Shown one piece after another: positions 7,920-9,825 of a stretch of 9,825 nt of DNA. This DNA is from an uncultured Lachnospiraceae bacterium. GTDB taxonomy: Bacteria > Bacillota > Clostridia > Lachnospirales > Lachnospiraceae. Position 1 is the first letter of the stretch, and every line of letters starts with the position of its first letter. The notes beneath the pieces were generated by a model. The model did not search any database and was not told the origin of the DNA. It worked only from the letters and a program-made list of their open reading frames with translations. A program made the translations under genes and the position numbers. Where the stretch lies: assembly GCA_910586095.1 (NCBI GenBank), contig CAJUHQ010000132.1, positions 1-9,825 on the forward strand, in the 5' to 3' direction.

Positions 7920-7950
7920 ATTCATATTTTTACCATCGTGCTAAATACCC

Positions 7951-7960
7951 CGCAGCTGCG
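7951..7960. repeat. 10-bp perfect palindrome CGCAGCTGCG
   Basis: A self-complementary decamer about 45 bases upstream of the Spo0A-like start, within its leader. It could be part of an RNA hairpin or a dimeric protein-binding site; no function is known. Confidence 0.4.
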
Positions 7961-8041
7961 CTCCCAGATACACCCGCTTGGAATGTTTCATATTGATCTG
8001 CTGCCCGCTTTTATTACAATCTCCCCTTGCGGACATCCATC

Positions 8042-8066
8042 GTTTGGATGAAACTTTCTTCCAAAC
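8042..8066. repeat. Inverted repeat GTTTGGA / TCCAAAC
   Basis: Seven perfect base pairs (8042-8048 with 8060-8066) around an 11-base loop, in the presumed leader of the Spo0A-like gene. It adds to the impression of a structured leader. No U-run follows on either strand. Confidence 0.4.
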
Positions 8067-8108
8067 TTATATACATACTTACAAATTCCATCGGTATTTG
8101 GCAATATC

Positions 8109-8138
8109 ATTATATAAGAATGTCAATTTATCTTGCAA
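8109..8138 (-). promoter_or_regulatory. Predicted promoter of the Spo0A-like gene
   Basis: On the - strand TTGCAA (8133-8138, four of six) and TATAAT (8109-8114, perfect) are 18 bp apart. The start would lie near 8102, giving a leader of about 195 bases. A perfect TTGACA at 8121-8126 sits in the spacer but has no -10 at the right distance. An inverted repeat directly abuts the upstream side of the -35 box. Confidence 0.5.
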
Positions 8139-8174
8139 CTGTTACTTATCGCACAATCTGCGCGATAAGTACAG
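8139..8174. repeat. Inverted repeat next to the Spo0A-like promoter
   Basis: CTGTTACTTATCGC (8139-8152) pairs with GCGATAAGTACAG (8162-8174): 13 base pairs with a single bulged T, loop of nine bases. It lies about 80 bp past the stop of the flavodoxin-like gene and touches the -35 box at 8138. It could be the terminator of that gene, but no U-run follows on the - strand (TTGCAAGATAAATTG). It could equally be an operator. Confidence 0.6.
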
Positions 8175-8253
8175 CATCTGCCAAAACCTTCCATATTTCG
8201 CGCAAATCCTTTAAAACTATATGGTTTATTATGTTGAAAGAGCTGATATTTTT

Positions 8254-8895
8254 TTAATAATTTTCGCGATTCATCCGACTTTGAGCAATTTTTTCGCGAT
8301 TACTTTTTTTAATTTTTCGATTAAATTTTCGCACATACATTCTTTTTGAGGTACTTTCTGGCCAAATATATACATCTGTTCCCTCTATTTTTTCTCTGAT
8401 AAACAACGCCTGTTCCTGTAAAGCTTTTGTCCTAAAATCTGTCTTTTTTCTCCTAAAAATATTCCAAATATAGTTGTCTGGTGAAATCATTTTGAGTCCA
8501 TTACCACTAATTCCTAATCCGCGTCCCCATACAATATTGGCACGTGCACAGAAGTTTTTTAAGATCCCCATAGCAATTGCTGTTTGATCTGCCTCATACA
8601 GCTTTGTGTAAAGAATCGCATAAAATTTTCCTCCTATACTTTCTCCACGAATCACAATAGACTCCACACGCTCTAAAAAAGTAAGTACTTTTGATGATAT
8701 ATTTCCAAATTGTACATCTGCAACCAAAACAATTGCATGTGCATCTTCCAAATATCGATATACTCTATTCCATTCCATATGGTGGCCTATTTCTATCACT
8801 ACTTTCTCCTCTTCTCCTATCTGCTTTCTTGTCTGCTCCCAAAATACTCCTTTATCTTCTGACAATACAGATCGCCCATCTAAAAACAAAATCAT
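8254..8895 (-). CDS. Flavodoxin-fold protein, degenerate NAD(P)H-dependent oxidoreductase relative (second of pair)
   Basis: A 213-residue soluble protein related to a Firmicutes flavodoxin-fold family usually annotated as flavodoxin or NAD(P)H-dependent oxidoreductase. The middle keeps the family pattern: DAHAIVLVADVQFGN (51-65), GKFYAILYTKLYEADQT (89-105) and the signature FCARANIVWGRGLGISGNG (115-133). Family members, as I remember them, begin with a flavin-phosphate loop such as GSP-x-x-x-SNT; here the corresponding segment reads DGRSVLSEDKGVFW and lacks it. GGGE after the WGxGLG motif has become SGNG. The C-terminal about 35 residues are strongly basic (KRMYVRKFNRKIKKSNREK). Start ATG at 8895 has GGAGG six bases before it, and it begins 13 bp after the stop of the upstream flavodoxin-fold gene, so the two are surely co-transcribed. 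FMN binding and redox activity are doubtful. The fold assignment is likely, the function unknown. Confidence 0.7.
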   Translation of the reverse strand: MILFLDGRSVLSEDKGVFWEQTRKQIGEEEKVVIEIGHHMEWNRVYRYLEDAHAIVLVADVQFGNISSKVLTFLERVESIVIRGESIGGKFYAILYTKLYEADQTAIAMGILKNFCARANIVWGRGLGISGNGLKMISPDNYIWNIFRRKKTDFRTKALQEQALFIREKIEGTDVYIWPESTSKRMYVRKFNRKIKKSNREKIAQSRMNRENY

Positions 8896-8901
8896 CTTCT
8901 T

Positions 8902-8906
8902 CCTCC
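8902..8906 (-). promoter_or_regulatory. Ribosome binding site in the 13-bp gap of the flavodoxin-fold pair
   Basis: GGAGG on the - strand, six bases before the ATG at 8895. It lies wholly within the gap between the two genes, which shows tight operon packing. Confidence 0.75.
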
Positions 8907-8908
8907 AT

Positions 8909-9364
8909 TTATCTCAATACGCCCTCTAACTGTCTGATTTGATTGATGCTACTGCAAAACACGATTCTTACTTCTCTTGCCTGTAAGGATATGCCATCTG
9001 ACACAGCTTGCAGCCTCGCCAACTGCTCTTCCTTTATTCTGATAAAATCTCCATAAAAACAACACACCATCTCAAAAGTATCTTTGTTTTTATTCATTAC
9101 TTCAAATTGTGTCTGACCACGGCGAAGTTCTAAAAACGTTCCAATATATCCTTGACTTTGTTCAAATATACTCTGTATAAAAGGGCTAAAACCTCCATAC
9201 ACACACCTGCTAATCACAATAAATTTCGCACATGTACCTATGATTTCTTTGTCCCAGTTCCAATCCATTCCCTCTCCAATCACAATATCGCGCTCTTGAA
9301 TCCCACTGTTTTGTGCCAGCTCTTCCCACTGTTTTTTTGGTAGATCTTGTATAATCACCTTCAT
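8909..9364 (-). CDS. Flavodoxin-fold protein lacking the cysteine segment (first of pair)
   Basis: A 151-residue protein related to the partner of the downstream gene. Firmicutes often carry two such flavodoxin-family genes side by side. The start MKVIIQDL and the motif SRCVYGGFSPFIQSIFEQS (52-70) match that family, as does CCFYGDFIRIKEEQ (101-114) near the C-terminus. As I remember the family, members have a cysteine-rich segment of the CxGCFGCW...GxC type between the first strand region and the SRCxYGG motif. Here the sequence goes straight from VIGEGMDWNWDK to IIGTCAKFIVISRC, so that segment of about 25-30 residues is missing. The usual DRS after the helix has become EQS. ATG at 9364 is preferred over the in-frame TTG at 9373 because AAGGGG (9375-9380) lies ten bases from the ATG but only one base from the TTG. 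No clear promoter was found; GATAAAAT-like sequence lies near 9410. The function is not known. Confidence 0.7.
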   Translation of the reverse strand: MKVIIQDLPKKQWEELAQNSGIQERDIVIGEGMDWNWDKEIIGTCAKFIVISRCVYGGFSPFIQSIFEQSQGYIGTFLELRRGQTQFEVMNKNKDTFEMVCCFYGDFIRIKEEQLARLQAVSDGISLQAREVRIVFCSSINQIRQLEGVLR

Positions 9365-9373
9365 CCTGTCCAA

Positions 9374-9698
9374 TCCCCTTTATCAATACTTCTTAAAAAA
9401 TATAAGATGATTTTATCATATCTATGCAAATATGCAAAATAAAAAGATGAACAAACAATCACCCTACAACATATAACACTATTCACACATTTCTATTATA
9501 TGTGCTTTTTGCATAAACCATAAAACTTTGTCATCTTCAGTCATATATATGCTAAAATAAACTGCTATAAACATACCTTTTTATACAAGATCTGGCGAAA
9601 AATTTCTTTACAATGTCTATAAACTACACTATAGTAAATTTATATATTTATACAAAATCCGCTATTTTAAATAGACTTAATTGTATCTATTTGTGTGC
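9374..9698. other. AT-rich gene-free stretch upstream of the flavodoxin-fold pair
   Basis: About 325 bp without a credible gene on either strand. It holds a tandem 8-bp direct repeat TATGCAAA (9423-9430 and 9431-9438). On the - strand a TATGATAAAAT-like -10 near 9410 has no convincing -35. On the + strand there is a weak extended -10, TGCTAAAAT (9550-9558), with TTGTCA 19 bp before it. I see no hairpin worth naming here. The promoter for the flavodoxin-fold pair is expected in this stretch. Confidence 0.4.
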
Positions 9699-9728
9699 AT
9701 GTTAATCCCCCATGCTGCCTTTGGCGGC
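9699..9728. repeat. Copy 1 of an imperfect TTAA-CCC-hairpin repeat
   Basis: The unit ends in a small hairpin, GCTGCC-TTT-GGCGGC (9714-9719 with 9723-9728, one G-T pair). It shares order and spacing with the copy at 9789-9819: TTAA, a run of C, CATNCTGCC, then TTTGG and a closing arm. Its function is unknown; it might be part of a transcript end or a dispersed intergenic element. Confidence 0.45.
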
Positions 9729-9740
9729 TCAAATAGAAAT

Positions 9741-9766
9741 GAAAAACGCAGTCTTTTGCGTTTTTC
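9741..9766. terminator. Bidirectional terminator-like hairpin
   Basis: GAAAAACGCA (9741-9750) pairs perfectly with TGCGTTTTTC (9757-9766) around GTCTTT. The A-run before and T-run after the short GC core are typical of an intrinsic terminator read in either direction. The GC core is only four base pairs, so strength is uncertain. It may end a gene lying to the right of the window. Confidence 0.55.
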
Positions 9767-9769
9767 CTG

Positions 9770-9790
9770 TGTGAAATCTTTGATTTCACA
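9770..9790. repeat. 9-bp perfect stem with TTT loop
   Basis: TGTGAAATC (9770-9778) and GATTTCACA (9782-9790) are perfect complements separated by TTT. It sits three bases after the terminator-like hairpin and just before repeat copy 2. It could be the operator of an unseen gene or part of a multi-hairpin RNA. Confidence 0.5.
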
Positions 9791-9819
9791 TTAACTCCCA
9801 TCTGCCTGCTTTGGCAGGC
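9789..9819. repeat. Copy 2 of the imperfect TTAA-CCC-hairpin repeat
   Basis: It ends in GCCTGC-TTTG-GCAGGC (9804-9809 with 9814-9819), a six-pair perfect stem. The layout matches copy 1, 90 bp away. The window ends six bases later, so further copies may follow. Confidence 0.45.
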
Positions 9820-9825
9820 GTACAA

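Larger units (their letters stand above)
7930..8110 (-). pseudogene. Possible small coding remnant in the Spo0A-like gene leader
   Basis: An ATG at 8110 opens a 40-codon frame to the TGA at 7988, with two Cys residues and a GRKFHPNDGCPQGEIVIK stretch. A second frame, overlapping its 3' end, runs from about 8006 to the TAA at 7930 and reads AADQYETFQAGVSGSAAAGY. Joined by one frame change, the two give a fairly protein-like, glycine/alanine-rich sequence, and the DNA here is visibly richer in G+C than its surroundings. There is no Shine-Dalgarno sequence before the ATG, and the ATG overlaps a likely -10 box, so an expressed gene is doubtful. I do not recognise a family. It may be a gene fragment, or simply the structured leader of the Spo0A-like gene. 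Confidence 0.25.

Noticed and set aside
8121..8126. Perfect TTGACA -35 box on the - strand
   Set aside because: No -10-like hexamer lies 16-19 bp downstream; the good TATAAT is only six bases away, so it cannot serve that box.
7978..8257. Two overlapping + strand open frames of about 76-78 codons
   Set aside because: They have no good ribosome binding site, odd composition, and cross the promoter and hairpin of the - strand genes.
9528..9558. Possible + strand promoter (TTGTCA and extended -10 TGCTAAAAT)
   Set aside because: The spacer is 19 bp, no + strand gene follows within the window, and the region is so AT-rich that such matches are expected by chance.
9699..9819. CRISPR-like array
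   Set aside because: Only two imperfect units are present, the spacing is irregular for an array, and the intervening DNA is itself palindromic.
9674..9825. Open frame on the - strand reading in from the right edge to a TAA at 9674-9676
   Set aside because: It passes through several perfect hairpins and gives a translation with no recognisable protein character; structured non-coding DNA is more likely, though the missing right side prevents a firm decision.

Overview
The window looks like a piece of a low-GC Gram-positive (Firmicutes) chromosome, most likely a clostridial gut-type bacterium such as a Lachnospiraceae member. The reasons are AT-rich DNA, strong GGAGG ribosome sites, a lipoteichoic-acid-synthase-type protein beside a YfhO protein, RqcH, and a Spo0A effector domain close to clostridial Spo0A. 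The taxon is inferred from protein style; no marker gene is present.

Layout. Positions 1-3747 (+ strand) carry the 3' part of an LtaS-like sulfatase-fold phosphoglycerol transferase and a complete 901-residue YfhO-family membrane protein, 62 bp apart, probably one envelope-polymer operon. A long hairpin at 3751-3802 separates them from the rest, which is all on the - strand. Read from right to left along that strand, the right part carries a pair of small flavodoxin-fold proteins (9364-8909 and 8895-8254), a Spo0A-like regulator (7907-7362), glycogen synthase GlgA (7110-5659) and the ribosome-quality-control factor RqcH (5581-3842). The gaps at 7111-7361, 7908-8253 and 9374-9825 hold promoters, leaders and hairpins.

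The housekeeping genes (glgA, rqcH, the envelope pair) look ordinary and intact. The unusual content lies between about 7100 and 9825. The Spo0A-like protein keeps a nearly perfect DNA-binding domain, but its receiver domain has shrunk to a stub without a phosphoacceptor. The two flavodoxin-fold proteins resemble a known adjacent pair, yet each lacks a part normally linked to redox chemistry or flavin binding (the cysteine segment in one, the N-terminal phosphate loop in the other). The leader upstream of the Spo0A-like gene carries a GC-richer patch that looks like a coding remnant, and the right edge holds four small hairpins within an imperfect repeat.

No mobile element, CRISPR array, tRNA or rRNA was seen. 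I find no clear new multi-gene system. The best candidate for something undescribed is the set of regulator-like or structural derivatives (receiver-collapsed Spo0A and the co-degenerate flavodoxin pair).
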